A stretch of DNA of 64,000 nucleotides, taken from Xylaria sp. FL1777. Lineage: Eukaryota; Ascomycota; Sordariomycetes; Xylariales; Xylariaceae. Numbering within the stretch: the stretch's first letter is position 1; the number at the start of each line of letters is the position of its first letter. The notes below the pieces were generated by a model, which saw only the letters and a program-made list of their open reading frames with translations, did not search any database and was not told where the DNA came from. The position numbers were made by a program, and so were the translations under genes. Below are positions 11,608-23,568 of the stretch, piece by piece. The DNA lies in contig MU400577.1 of the NCBI GenBank assembly GCA_022578965.1, positions 62,001-126,000 of the forward strand, read 5' to 3'.

Positions 11608-12013
11608 TTGGACTTTTCTGCTTGTTGGTTTGTGTGTAGGTATTTAGTGTAAGGCGCATGATTTTGATTTGTAAAATATAGAGATTGCGCGATTGTGGTG
11701 GTGGATGGCGATCAACACATCCCTCCCCTTGCATCATCGCGGACTTCGGAATTTGGGCTGAAGAAGGAATATTATTGGAAATAACCCTGTATTATTTAAA
11801 TAAACGCAGAAGCACAGGAGGTAGTAGTAAACACCAATTTGCACAGGTAGAAAAGAGAACGTATCCGAGGCGTTCCAATTACGTGTGTTTGCATTAGATC
11901 AGTATGTGAGTCGGTTCCTAAGTCATAATGTCGTAGCTTCAAGCCAGCTGGGTACAATGTCTAGGTCTAGTTGTATGTTTCTTAAACCATAGCCCCCTTT
12001 CTGTAGTACCAGT
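11608..12013. other. Short convergent intergenic region
   Basis: This contains the 3' ends of the cyclotransferase (+) and the glycerol-3-phosphate dehydrogenase (-). Nothing else is recognised. Confidence 0.6.
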
Positions 12014-13483
12014 CTACGATTGCGCCTTTGCTAGTATAGCCGGGATATCATCTACTGTTTTCTTGCCTTCCAAAATGTCGTACACGGCCGTGAACAGCGG
12101 GTAGTCTTGCTCTAGACCCCGCTTCTGTAAGAACGAGTGTACCTCGACTGCGGTGCTCGTTCCCTGTAGCTTTTGGCCGTTGAGCTCCTTTTGCTCGACC
12201 TCTTGGACCGAGACGCCTCGCTCTACAGCAAGTTTGGCGCCGTTGAAGTTGCGACCTCCCGAGCAACTGGTGATCAGGTCGGCAACGCCTGCGCTTTCCT
12301 TTGTGAAGGTGGCGGTAGATACAGTCTCGCCGAAGAACTCCTTGCCAAACTTGATCATCTCCAGTAGGCCAACACGCATGATAGCTGACTTGGCGTTGTT
12401 TCCCCAACCCTTGCCTACAACAAAACCGGCGGCCAGGGCAACGATGTTTTTCAGCGCCCCACTGAGAGAGGTGCCAGCTACATCGGAAACCATGCTCACG
12501 AGGAAGTAAGGGCGCTGGAACAGTGCCTTGAATGTGTCATGGTCGAGTGGCGGGTACTCTGGCGGGACAGGGGTCAGGCGGGTTTTGCTGATCCTCCCAC
12601 GAGCGTCTCTGTGCTGCAACTCTGCCAAGGGTGTTATGCTTAGGTCTGCGGCGGAAGCCCGCTGGTCACCACGGGCGGGTGTGGCAGACCGTGGGGTGGC
12701 ATTACGGGAGGGGTTGCGAGAGTTATCCATCGGCGGCGGATCATATGCAATAGTCGTCTCAGACAACTTCTCTTCGGCAATCTCAGAAGCGAGGTTAGCA
12801 CCTGAAAGTGCACCGCAGTAGATGCCCAAGCCATCACCAATCCATTCCGAAAAGAGAGATACTCCCTCGTCTGAAACATCAACGCCCTTGATGCATGATA
12901 TAGCACGAGCGTATGGCACGATATTTCCCTTTAGCTGACTACAGGTCCTGTGGATGAACTGGTGGGGGAGATTGAAGATCAAAATGGAGGAGCCCTGGAC
13001 GGCGTCTACGAGCGAGGGGTTCGCGACGAGGTTGGTTGGTAGCTTGATGTTCGGAAGATACTTGATGTTCTCGTGGTGCGTGTTGATGACGTTCGAGAGC
13101 TTTTCCGTCTTTCCCTGGTGCGTGACATCTTCCTCATACACCCACATCTGCACCTCCTCCTCGAAAAGTTCGGGATGCGCCTTAGTATTTTCGGCCGCAA
13201 TCTTGGCTATGGTTGAACCCCTAATGACACGGACTGTTAGCTTGGTCTCCTTTGTAGAGAGTTTCAAGGTGACAACAAACCAGTTTCCTGATCCAACGAC
13301 TGTAACCTTGTGCCTCCTCTCAGCCGCCCCGTCACCATTCACGGTCAGCAATCCTGGGGCCATATTGGGCAAGTAGGTAGAAAACCGTCTGAAATGAGAC
13401 TGGCGGTGTTGAGGAACAGAGAAAGCAAAGCGCGAGAATGCAGAGAAAATCGGTGGTCGAGGGAGGTAGAGAGTTATCCTCAT
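12014..13483 (-). CDS. GPD1: Glycerol-3-phosphate dehydrogenase (NAD+)
   Basis: Two exons, complement(join(12014..13220,13281..13483)), give 469 residues from the upstream ATG or 429 from the ATG at 13363. The 60-bp intron has donor GTTTGT, branch GCTAAC and acceptor TTAG. It has no stop and is a multiple of three, so it reads through. Removing it restores the dinucleotide-binding loop [17 protein letters not shown]. Other family landmarks are [31 protein letters not shown] (the catalytic Lys region), [11 protein letters not shown], and the C-terminal substrate-binding [15 protein letters not shown] region. The enzyme reduces dihydroxyacetone phosphate to glycerol-3-phosphate. A Ser/Arg/Pro-rich insert lies after [11 protein letters not shown] and may be regulatory. 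The first 40 residues are Arg/Ser-rich and lack acidic residues, like a mitochondrial presequence. Confidence 0.95.
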   Translation of the reverse strand: MRITLYLPRPPIFSAFSRFAFSVPQHRQSHFRRFSTYLPNMAPGLLTVNGDGAAERRHKVTVVGSGNWFVVTLKLSTKETKLTVRVIRGSTIAKIAAENTKAHPELFEEEVQMWVYEEDVTHQGKTEKLSNVINTHHENIKYLPNIKLPTNLVANPSLVDAVQGSSILIFNLPHQFIHRTCSQLKGNIVPYARAISCIKGVDVSDEGVSLFSEWIGDGLGIYCGALSGANLASEIAEEKLSETTIAYDPPPMDNSRNPSRNATPRSATPARGDQRASAADLSITPLAELQHRDARGRISKTRLTPVPPEYPPLDHDTFKALFQRPYFLVSMVSDVAGTSLSGALKNIVALAAGFVVGKGWGNNAKSAIMRVGLLEMIKFGKEFFGETVSTATFTKESAGVADLITSCSGGRNFNGAKLAVERGVSVQEVEQKELNGQKLQGTSTAVEVHSFLQKRGLEQDYPLFTAVYDILEGKKTVDDIPAILAKAQS

Positions 13484-16400
13484 ATAGGTCGGTTTATTTT
13501 AGGTAGACAACGTATCCAGATCGAGTATGTAGAATCAGTGTTGTGTCATGTCATGCAAATGGTCACATTTCAGTCTCGAGGACGGTGCCACAACGGTTCT
13601 GCCGTTTTTACTTGGCCTAGAATGACGCACAAAGCTAGAAACCGGTTCACCGCCTGCCACTTGTGGCTAGTATGACGGCATACAAGACCCAACAAAATGG
13701 TTCTACCGCCAAGTTTGTATTGCAAGGGGTTGATTGGCCAACCCTTCCCATCCAAGTTCAGCTTCTCACGAGACCAGTAACCAGTAACAAGAGCATTCAT
13801 TAATCGGTCTAATAATGCATAGTTGCCAGGCGAGAATGCGACCTTTTCAGCCGAGGAACCGCCCCTTAAGCAAGTATGCAGTGTAATTTGCTGCTAACCT
13901 TGCCCCTTCATCAAGAGTTTACAGTCGCCGAGGTGAAAGGGGTCCCGCCAAGATGGCGCTAGCCGAGGCATATCACATGCTTGTTTACATGCGCATATGA
14001 TAACTCAGCATTGAGCTGATAATGCTCATGTGTAAGTAAGTAGGGAAAGTTTCCATTTTAGATATTTTAGGGATTAGGGGCTCTATGCGTAGGCATTCTC
14101 TGAAAATTCCTCTTCATTGGTCGGAGCTTACTAGGTATAGTTGTGGTTCTCACAAGGGACAAGATAGTCACCGGTCAACATTTACATTTGATACACTAGC
14201 TAACAACAAAAAAGAAGCCACTCAACAATCCTACTCCAACCAACCCCCAATGCAACCCCGTGCAACACCGTGCAAGCTCCAGAACCACAATCCCTCGTCT
14301 TTTGAAACCAAACATACAAACATACGATGCCACGAAAAATCTTCTGTGCTCTGCCTCGGAGGTGGTTACATGGCCATCGAGATTCCAATTTGCCGAGGCT
14401 TGACTTTTGCTGATGGTTCGTAAAGTTGCCGGGACGCCCAAGCTATTATTGAATCCAAAACTCATCCGCGTTTACCCCCACCCAACATTTGCCCACGAGT
14501 TTAAAGACCTTACGCATAGTCGTGATTTTTAAGACTCTTTATTATGTGCAGCTTCTAATGTCATAGCTTATAGGTGATGTCAAAGTTGTGCAATGGGAGC
14601 CTTTATTAATAAAGGAGTAATAGGGCGGTTTTCACGGAGCAAGTTCGCCCAGTATTGCTGAAGTTACTTAATTGACGTAATGGACCGTAAGCATCTTGCT
14701 TCAATCGTTTTCTGGGAACTACAAACAACTCCGCCACCGCAAATCCCAAAGAAAAACAGTTGACAAAAAGCGACTGCTCAATCCCTTCGCCACCAACGGG
14801 CCCAAAGTAAAGCAATCAGCACGTATACCTCAGAATTAACTACCGTGCCAGAGGAGGAGTGTTAGTAACACCTCTGAGATTAAGGATGAGGTTCCATGAA
14901 CGAACAGAGCTCGGTGATAAGAACGTCAGCAGCTTCTGAGAGTGACGATTCCTGTGCGTGTGGTACTATGTCTCTCACCGGAATATGGATACCGGAGACA
15001 TTCGACAGTTGACTTTGTATTATTCTACAATGTGTTTTTGACCTTTTTCTTTCCCCCCCCCCCCTTTTTTTTTTTTAATTGAACTCTCATAATTAATATC
15101 TCTCATAAGAAGTCCTCACAGCTTGTAAATCTATATCTCTTCGCATGTCTCCGAATTCTTTGAATTAAGTTATGTAAGGCGGTCAACCCCCCTACATCTA
15201 TTAGAAGCTATTTATTTACCCAGTAGCTATTATTCAACTATTCATTCACATGCCTATCTAAGACATAAGGTCAGGCATACTGTATTATGGATGTCTTATA
15301 GCAGCTGGCAATATGGGCCTCGGCAAGCCGCCTCCAGAGCGAGGACCAGAGCAAAGTCGTGCCGCAATACTTTTCTACATCTAGGGCCTTATTGGTCACG
15401 ATTGTTTGCTTCAATTAACCACAATACAGGAACTCGCCTATGAGGGCCAACCCTAATAATTCTGCATGAAGAGTTAGCTAGGGTTTCGTTAGCATAAGAT
15501 CAAACAGCATATCTAGGGCAGACGGAATGCTAGCAATGCGTCATCGGAGCTATGCATTGGAGCTCAGGGACTAGGGTCATCTCAATGCGCAGCATCGCCG
15601 ATTGCCTGCGTTTGCATGGCTCAGCAAGGATGTAGAGATCCACTGTACCGATGAAAGCTCACCGCCGCCATAATCGAAAAAGAGATGCTAATTTGAGCTT
15701 CAAGGTTGGCCCAAAACGCTTTCGTGGACATTTCACGACGAAGTTGCTAATGATCTGAAGATAAGACACCACTCACCCACATGTTGTAGCCGGATGATCT
15801 TCAGGAACAGGCAGCTACTGTACCTCAGTATGCTCAATAGCGTTGCATTAGAACGAGTTGTCTATCTAGACTAGGTATCTGCGGTATGTCCCCTAATATA
15901 GTCTAGTCTAGCGGCTACAGTAATGGATGAAGACTAAGATCATGAAGTGACATTTCTAGGTGACGTCATAACCCTACCGCAAAGGAATGCCCCGCGCCCA
16001 ACACGCCTTCGCTTTGCGGCCGACAGAAAGCGCCGATACGATTGGTCAGATGGCCGTCTCCGAGGGGTTATCGTCTGCTTCTCAGCTGTCACAGTTGTGG
16101 TATCATTGCTTTCTGTTTCCTGCAGAAGACAAGAACTTGTACGCCAATGCAACACGCTCAAGCTCAACCTACTTACTCTCCACATCTACTATTTGCGACT
16201 ACCGGTACAACCTCAACAATATCATGACGAGTGCACCCATGTAATCCTCCGGTCAACGCGCTACTGCTATCCACTCTACCCGGACTAGTCCCAAGCCTCC
16301 AAGATAGCTGCTAACATGATGGCCAAGGGTATTTCCAAGGCCGTATACAACTAGCGGGAGTCACAACCATCATCTAATATTAATACCCTCGGATTGTCAG

Positions 16401-16623
16401 CTTCCCTTGTGCGCACAAGTCATGCTTACCCACGTGGTCTCTCTTCGTATAATTACCTGCCTCTCTGTCTTTCATGCTACAGGCTGAGATAACTCTCTTC
16501 TTCCTTTTATCCCAATTGGCTTGCCTCCTTGCGGGTTCCTGACCGACTCCAATGCCCGCTTAGCTCTCATAAGTGCCCATCTCTTGTCTCCTCCCGTTGA
16601 TGTGTGAGAACGCCTAATAGACT
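13484..16623. other. Long intergenic region, no supported gene
   Basis: It separates two divergent genes. It holds a C-run followed by a T-run (about 15050-15075) and only short ORFs without domain signal. The last few hundred bases are pyrimidine-rich, as expected for the promoter and 5' UTR of the debranching-enzyme gene. Confidence 0.55.
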
Positions 16624-19600
16624 ATGGCTCCTTCAACGGTAACCTCGAACGAGGTATATCTTCTACCTCTCAAGGATAATGGCGCTCCCGATGTACAGGG
16701 CGAATACATATACCTAGCTCCAGAGTCCCACGATCCGATAACAATAAGATTCACGATCGAAGGCACTTCTTCGATATGTCGAAACGGCAGTCTTTGGGTC
16801 AACATCCCAAAACAAGGGTCAGAATTTCACCGAAATCGATTCACCGAGTATAAGTATGGCTTCCGTAGGGCTAGGAGTCTTGATTGTGCGACAATATGCT
16901 AACATACAAGTCCAGACTCGTCCCAGATTTCAATCGAAATATCGAGATTTCCATTCCCATATACGAAGCCGGCGCCTTCGCATTCTATACTACCTATGCC
17001 GAGCTCCCGGAACTCTCAGGCGCGCTCAACTCTAATAGTTCACCGCCGCCGATAAAACAAACGCCGACTTACTACATCGATGTTGCCCCTCGCTTATCGC
17101 TTGACGGCCGGCCTCTGCCTTTGCCTGCACTGTCTATTTTCTCTGTCATCAGCAAATTCATGGGTACATACCCATCCAGCTGGGAAAAGCATTTGCAAGG
17201 TATCAGTGGGCGAGGATACAATATGATACACTTTACACCGCTCCAGATACGTGGTGCTTCAAATTCCCCATATAGCTTGTACGACCAACTAGGCTGGGAT
17301 CCAGAGTGTTTTCCCCGTGGGGAAGAAGATGTGCAGCGGATGGTTAATAGCCTAGAGCAAAACCACTCTCTGCTCAGTCTGACTGATATAGTCCTCAATC
17401 ATACCGCTCACAATAGCAAGTGGCTACTGGAGCATCCAGAAGCTGGCTATAACTTGACTACCGCCCCATGGCTTGAGTCCGCCTACCTCCTTGACACTCA
17501 GTTGTTGAAGTTTGGCTTCCAGCTCGTAGAGCTAGGATATCCCAACGACTTGAAATCCGTGGATGATCTCATCAAAATCATGGATGGCATCAAGAAACAC
17601 GTCATTGCGGAAATTCGTCTCTGGGAATATTACGCGTTAGATGTGGACAGGGATGCTGATGCAGTTGTCGAGTCCTGGGCCGGGCGCAATATCAATGTTG
17701 TAAATGGAGCTCAAGGAGACATTGGCTATCTCAAAGATGCCAGCTTTAAGGATCAGGTCGAGTACGTTTTTGAAAATGGGCTGCTGGGAAATGACCGGCT
17801 TGGTGAGCGGTTTCGTCGCCATATTGATCCGAACGTCTTAGCTACCTTAATCACCGCTATTTTCGGGAAATACCGAGGCGAAGCCGATGAGTCTACCATT
17901 CGCGCCAAGGCTGTTCAGATTATAGATGCTATTAATGTTCGCTTTTATGATGAATACGATAAGGAGATAGCGGATATTCTTCAGCAGCTCTTTAACCGGA
18001 TCAAGTATGTCCGCCTTGACGAACACGGCCCCAAACTTGGAGTTATCGACTACGAAAACCCCTTGATCGAATCATACTTCACCCGTCTCAACAAATCGGA
18101 AGTTTCAGACAAGCTCAAAACCGAAGATCTCGTTCTTGTGAACAACGGCTGGGTATGGGCCGGAAATGCATTAGTCGACAATGCAGGCCCACAATCACGG
18201 GTCTACCTACGTAGGGAAGTGATTGTATGGGGGGATTGTGTTAAGCTTCGGTACGGAAATGGCCCTGAAGATAGCCCATGGCTCTGGGACTACATGACTA
18301 AATATGCTCGAATGCTGGCGAAATATTTTGCTGGGTTCAGGATCGACAACTGTCACTCAACTCCTTTGCACGTTGCTGAGCATATCCTGGATGAAGCTCG
18401 TCGTGTTCGGCCTAACTTGTATGTTGTGGCAGAGCTCTTTACAGGATCCGAGGAAATGGACTACGTGTTTGTGAAGAGACTCGGACTTAGTTCCTTGATC
18501 AGGGAAGCTATGCAAGCGTGGAGCACAGCCGAAATGAGCAGGCTAGTACACCGCCATGGCGGTCGTCCCATAGGTAGTTTCGAGCTTGATGAGACACCAA
18601 AGGGAAATCCTGGAAGTGCCCCCGGTAGCGCCCCCGGCAGTCCCGGCCCTGCGAGCAATGGATTTCTTACGCGCGAGAGAGTGCGTAGGATCAAGCCAGC
18701 TCCAGTACAAGCGCTCTTCATGGACTGTACACATGATAACGAAGTACCTGCCCAGAAGAGGGACGCTCGAGATACATTACCGAATGCGGCATTAGTGTGT
18801 ATGTGTGCCAGTGCTGCGGGAAGCGTCATGGGTTATGACGAGATATATCCTAAGCTCATTGACTTAGTCAGCGAGACCAGGCTTTATACATCTGAGTCAT
18901 CTTTGGTGAAAGAGATCGTAACCGGCAGTGGGAAAGGCGGCATTGGTGGTGTCAGGAAATTACTAAATCAGATCCATACGTTGATGGGTAAAGATGGCTA
19001 TGATGAGACACACATCCATCATGAAGACCAGTACATCACTGTTCACAGGGTACATCCCGAGTCGAGAAAAGGCTATTTCTTGATTGCCCACACTGCCTAC
19101 CCTGGCTATGGAAATGGAAATGGCGCATTTAGCTCCGTCAACTTAACTGGTACAAAAGCACGTCATTTGGGAAGCTGGATGCTCGAAGTTGATACAAGTG
19201 CCGAAACCATAAAAGACGTCGAGGGTGATAAGAAGTACCTCAGAGGCCTCCCAAGTCATGTAGTTGACGTCCCTGGCATTCGTATGGAAGTCAAAGGCGA
19301 TACTACTGTCATCACTGTTCGCGATAAGTTTCCACCTGGAAGTATTGCATTATTCGAAACATGGATCCCAGCCGCGGAACACTCCGTTGGCCTTGACAAT
19401 TATGTCACATCAGGCTCAAAGGCGGCGATGTCAGAACTAGATTTGGTGGATCTGAATTTCCTCTTGTATCGATGTGATGCAGAGGAACGGGACGGTAGTG
19501 AAGGCAAGGATGGTGTATACGATATTCCTGGTTGCGGGAAGACTGTATACGCTGGTCTTCAGGGCTGGTGGAGTCTTTTGAAGGATATCATCAAAGACAA

Positions 19601-21344
19601 CAACCTAGCGCATCCTTTATGTCAGAATCTTCGAGATGGTCCGTGGGCCATGGACTACACAATCGGGCGCTTAGAAAGAATCTGCCAGCAGCGGGAGTTT
19701 GCTAGCCTAGCAAAGCCTACTGGGTGGCTAAGGGAGCGGTTTAACGCTATAAGAGGCATTCCAAGTTTTCTTGTACCGCGGTATTTCGCGCTGATAATCA
19801 GGACGGCCTATACAGCCGCCTGGACAAGGGGTCTTGAGCTTATGAGCGATCAAATCCAAAACGGCCAGTGGTTTCTCCAGAACCTTGGCATGGTCAGCAT
19901 ACAACAGACAGGAATCGTCAAGTCGGCATCACTGTGGCCGAAGAAGCTTGTCCCTTCACTGGCCGCCGGACTCCCCCATTTTGCTGTGGAGTGGGCTCGC
20001 TGCTGGGGGCGCGACGTCTTCATCTCTCTCCGCGGTCTTTACATCGCAACTGGTCGCTATGATGAGGCTGCTGAACATATCTTCGCTTTTGCCAGTGTCC
20101 TTAAGCACGGCATGATTCCTAACCTCCTCAGCAGTGGGAATCTCCCACGATATAACAGTCGTGACTCTATCTGGTTCTTTTTGCAGTGTATACAAGATTA
20201 TACTCGATACGCTCCAGATGGGACAAGTCTATTAACGAGGGAAGTTAAACGGAGATTTCTACCTTACGACGATATTTGGTTTGAGTCCGATGACGTAAGG
20301 GCCTATTCTACGACGAGCTTGATTCAAGATGTCATCCAAGAAGCTATGCAGCGACATGCAACTGGTATGAAATTCCGCGAAGCCAACGCTGGCCCCGATA
20401 TCGACATGCAGATGCGAGACGAAGGCTTTAACATTGAAATCAATGTGGATTGGTCTAACGGAATAATATTTGGTGGCAATCAATTCAACTGTGGCACTTG
20501 GATGGATAAAATGGGCGAAAGTGAACGTGCCGGTTCGAAGGGTATTCCAGGTACACCTCGTGACGGCGCGGCTATCGAAATCACCGGTCTTCTTTATAGT
20601 ACTCTAAAGTGGCTTGCCAAACTGAATTCCGAGGGGAAGTACCCGTACGAAGGTGTTAGGAAGTCCGACGGTACTGATATAACCTTTTCCGCCTGGGCTG
20701 ACTTGTTAAAATCGAACTTCGAGTACAGCTACTACGTACCTAAGAGTCCATCTGACGACAGCAAATATGCCATAAACTCCAGCATCGTCAACAGACGCGG
20801 TATCTATAAAGATCTCTTCCGCTCCGGTAAAGAGTATGAGGATTATCAGTTGCGTCCAAACTTTGCGATCGCCATGACTGTGGCTCCTGATCTCTTCGAC
20901 CCGGACCACGCAATGGATGCTCTTGTCCTTGCAGACCAGGTCTTGCGCGGACCTACGGGCATGGCAACACTTGACCCTGTGGATCTCAATTACCGTCCAT
21001 ACTACATTAATAGCGAAGACTCAGCCGATTTCGCCACATCAAAGGGCCGTAATTACCATCAGGGACCAGAATGGCTCTGGCCTACTGGTTTCTTCCTACG
21101 CGCTCTTCTCAAATTCGATCTTGCAAGACGCACTACCAAGGAAGGGCGCGTGGAAGCATTCCAACAGGTTACAAGACGCCTGAGCGGCTGTAAGGAGATG
21201 ATAGAGAGCAACCCGTGGGCTGGGTTGACCGAGCTTACACAGAAGGATGGTCAGCATTGTGCCGATTCAAGTCCCACACAGGCATGGAGCGCTGGGTGTC
21301 TTATTGATTTGTATATGGATGCTGCTGAGTACGGTATGGCGTAG
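16624..21344 (+). CDS. GDB1: Glycogen debranching enzyme
   Basis: Two exons, join(16624..16853,16916..21344), give 1552 residues, the usual length of the family. The 62-bp intron has donor GTATGG, branch GCTAAC and acceptor TCCAG; splicing gives FTEYKLVPDFNRNIEISIPI. The N-terminal half is the GH13-type 4-alpha-glucanotransferase: NMIHFTPLQIRGASNSPYS, LTDIVLNHTAHNSKWL, the nucleophile Asp of FRIDNCHSTP at about residue 554, and the acid/base Glu of VVAELFTGSEEMDYVF. The C-terminal half is the amylo-alpha-1,6-glucosidase, with RCWGRDVFISLRGLY, NVDWSNGIIFGGNQFNCGTW and GPEWLWPTGFFLRA. The cytosolic enzyme transfers maltosyl or maltotriosyl stubs and then hydrolyses the alpha-1,6 branch during glycogen breakdown. 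A Gly/Ser/Pro-Ala insert around residues 640-655 is lineage-specific. Both active sites look intact. Confidence 0.98.
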
Positions 21345-22131
21345 GTTGGAAACATGTTGGAAACGTGGAATGAAGACCGCCAAGTTTGCTGGAAGCACAT
21401 AGAACGGGTTAGGGTGAATAAGATTCCATTGGTGAAAAACTATAACTAAAGATGGTCAAAGAGAACATACCCTTAAAGTACATACATTACATGGATCATA
21501 ATTAGGAGTAATAACAGGGAAACAAAAATGGTTTTAGAGTTTCAATCTTGCCACTTTTGCTGATATGAATATAGGTCCGGGGCACAAGTGACAATACTGA
21601 CCTGGGTATGTGGAACTACGCTTGTATACTTGTTAGTAACGAAACATGTGTTGACCGCCAGACCTATGTGGTTCTATCAAATTGTACCGTATATTACTAT
21701 ACTTTAGTATAGTTTATTGCCAAAGTCATATGATGCTTATGATTTATTCCTAAGTCCGGACTTTAACTTCTATCTACCTCGCATATCATCATCGCACCCA
21801 TTACAACTCACTCATAGGGGGAACAGGAAATACGGTAGACTTCGCGGAGTTCAATCTATTAAGTTTTCTAGCAGTTATATATTGACAGCCATATGTAAGC
21901 CCATACCAGATCTCGCCACCGCCAGAGTAACAAGCATGATTACAAAAAAGATAAGTTCCTGACTTTATATCTTTCCCTTTTCGGGGAAATATTCCGTCTC
22001 TTTGCCAATTTTGCGACATCAGCTTCAGTAATGCGCAACACCAAAGGACAAGCCCTCGCGTAGCTAGCTTGGCACGACCCCTATTCACCATAAGCACCCA
22101 CAACACAACCCCAGCACTCTTAACAGCAGCC
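21345..22131. other. Intergenic region, nothing recognised
   Basis: This is the 3' flank of the debranching-enzyme gene followed by the 5' flank of the predicted secreted protein. It is AT-rich with no domain-bearing ORF. Confidence 0.55.
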
Positions 22132-22905
22132 ATGAAGACATCTACGCTTCTCGTGGTCTTCGGGGCCGTCTCCGCCATGGCGTATGGCGATTGGCCCCAA
22201 ATAACGAGTGGCATCGGTGAGTTAACGACGCTCTATTCTCCAACATTAGCTTAACCCCTTACCACATATCCCTTCACAGGGTCTCTCTCTCTAGATTGAT
22301 CTAATCTGTACATACACACACACACACCTATATATATATCACTAACACGCCAGCTCGTAGTATGCTCCAAGCACCATCTCACAATAACCTACGACAACGG
22401 CATCGAGACGACGATCGTCGTCCCGCCTCCCCCAAAAACCACCCCAATCACCAACACTCCTCCCCACATTGCCGCCCAGCACACAGCGACACGCACGAGC
22501 AGTCGCAAGAGCACACGTAAAAGCACCCGCACGTCAACAGGCACACGAACACGCAGCGGCTCTCCAGTCGACGAAACCGATCCCAATCTCAATACCGACA
22601 CGCCCGCCCTGAATCCACTAGAGGAAGAAGAAGACGAGGACGAGGACGAATATGGGGAGGAAGGAGAAGAGGAGATCCAGCACCACCGCAAACGAGCGAT
22701 CTTCTACTGCACGCTAGTAGAGAGCCACGAGCACTGGCCGACGCGGCTGCCGGTGCCGAGCTGGCTGCCCGAGTACGGCCTGCTGACGGCGAGTCTGAAC
22801 CGGTACGTGACGGTGACGCATCTGACGACGACGAACACGGGGTACTGGATCGATGACAGCTCTCTGAGCCCGCCCAACCTACCATCTAACACGGGCGAGC
22901 CCTAA
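22132..22905 (+). CDS. Predicted small secreted protein, unknown function
   Basis: Proposed from splicing logic rather than from one long ORF. Exon 1 (22132..22216) starts at ATG and encodes MKTSTLLVVFGAVSAMAYG, a good signal peptide, then DWPQITSGI. The donor is GTGAGT. The intron is 144 bp, contains CA and TA dinucleotide runs and a CACTAAC branch, and ends at CTCGTAG. Exon 2 (22361..22905) then runs open to a TAA, giving 209 residues. The mature part has VCSKHHLTITYDNG, a Thr/Arg/Ser-rich linker, an acidic block with many Glu/Asp around residue 120, then KRAIFYCTLVESHEHWPTRL, where the basic HHRKR preceding it could be a Kex2-type site, and LNRYVTVTHLTTTNTGYWI. I do not recognise a family. 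An acceptor 7 bp upstream (CGCCAG) would break the frame. Its secreted nature is inferred. Confidence 0.5.
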
Positions 22906-23568
22906 CTCGATAATCGTAATGATCATCATGATCGGCTTCCTTTCCCGACGCTCGGTGGCCGTGGCGTGGAGAAAGGGGACGGGGAGCGCGAGCGTTTCCC
23001 TCCTATTACCGAAAGTCCTACTGCCAGTATTGCTTTGTGACTGTCACTATTACGAATACCCATCATCAAACCTCTGGGTAAGAGGACATTATCGGATCAC
23101 GCCTGAGCTCCTAGCCAGCGTATGATATATTAAATACTGGCAATGCACAATGGCATAATTCGATCCGTGAACACATTGGTTCATATTCTTCCTAGTGTGC
23201 GCTCTCCAGAGAGTGAGCAATGGTATCTATTATAACTACCTAGGTACTCATAGCAATGAAGTTTTGTAATAGTACATATAAAATCCGTGTATGATGCCGT
23301 TTCCGTTGATTCGTTATATCGTGTCGTCTTTTCGTATGTCAATCATCAAACTGGGTATGTTTCCATTTTAGAAGCCATTGTATGCAGGGTATAAGAGCAA
23401 AGGCGGATGTTTTGATGCAGTGGTCAATCGCTCTTATAGGCTACCACAGAGTATATTCCACATACAGCGCAAGGTCAAAATGCATTGTACATTTAGGCTT
23501 GGATAGCCCAGATAGAATTTAATAGAAGGCCAGTCATTCAAGCACTTTAGCAGCCGAAAATACATCAT
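22906..23568. other. Convergent intergenic region
   Basis: AT-rich sequence containing the 3' ends of the flanking genes. Nothing else is recognised. Confidence 0.55.
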
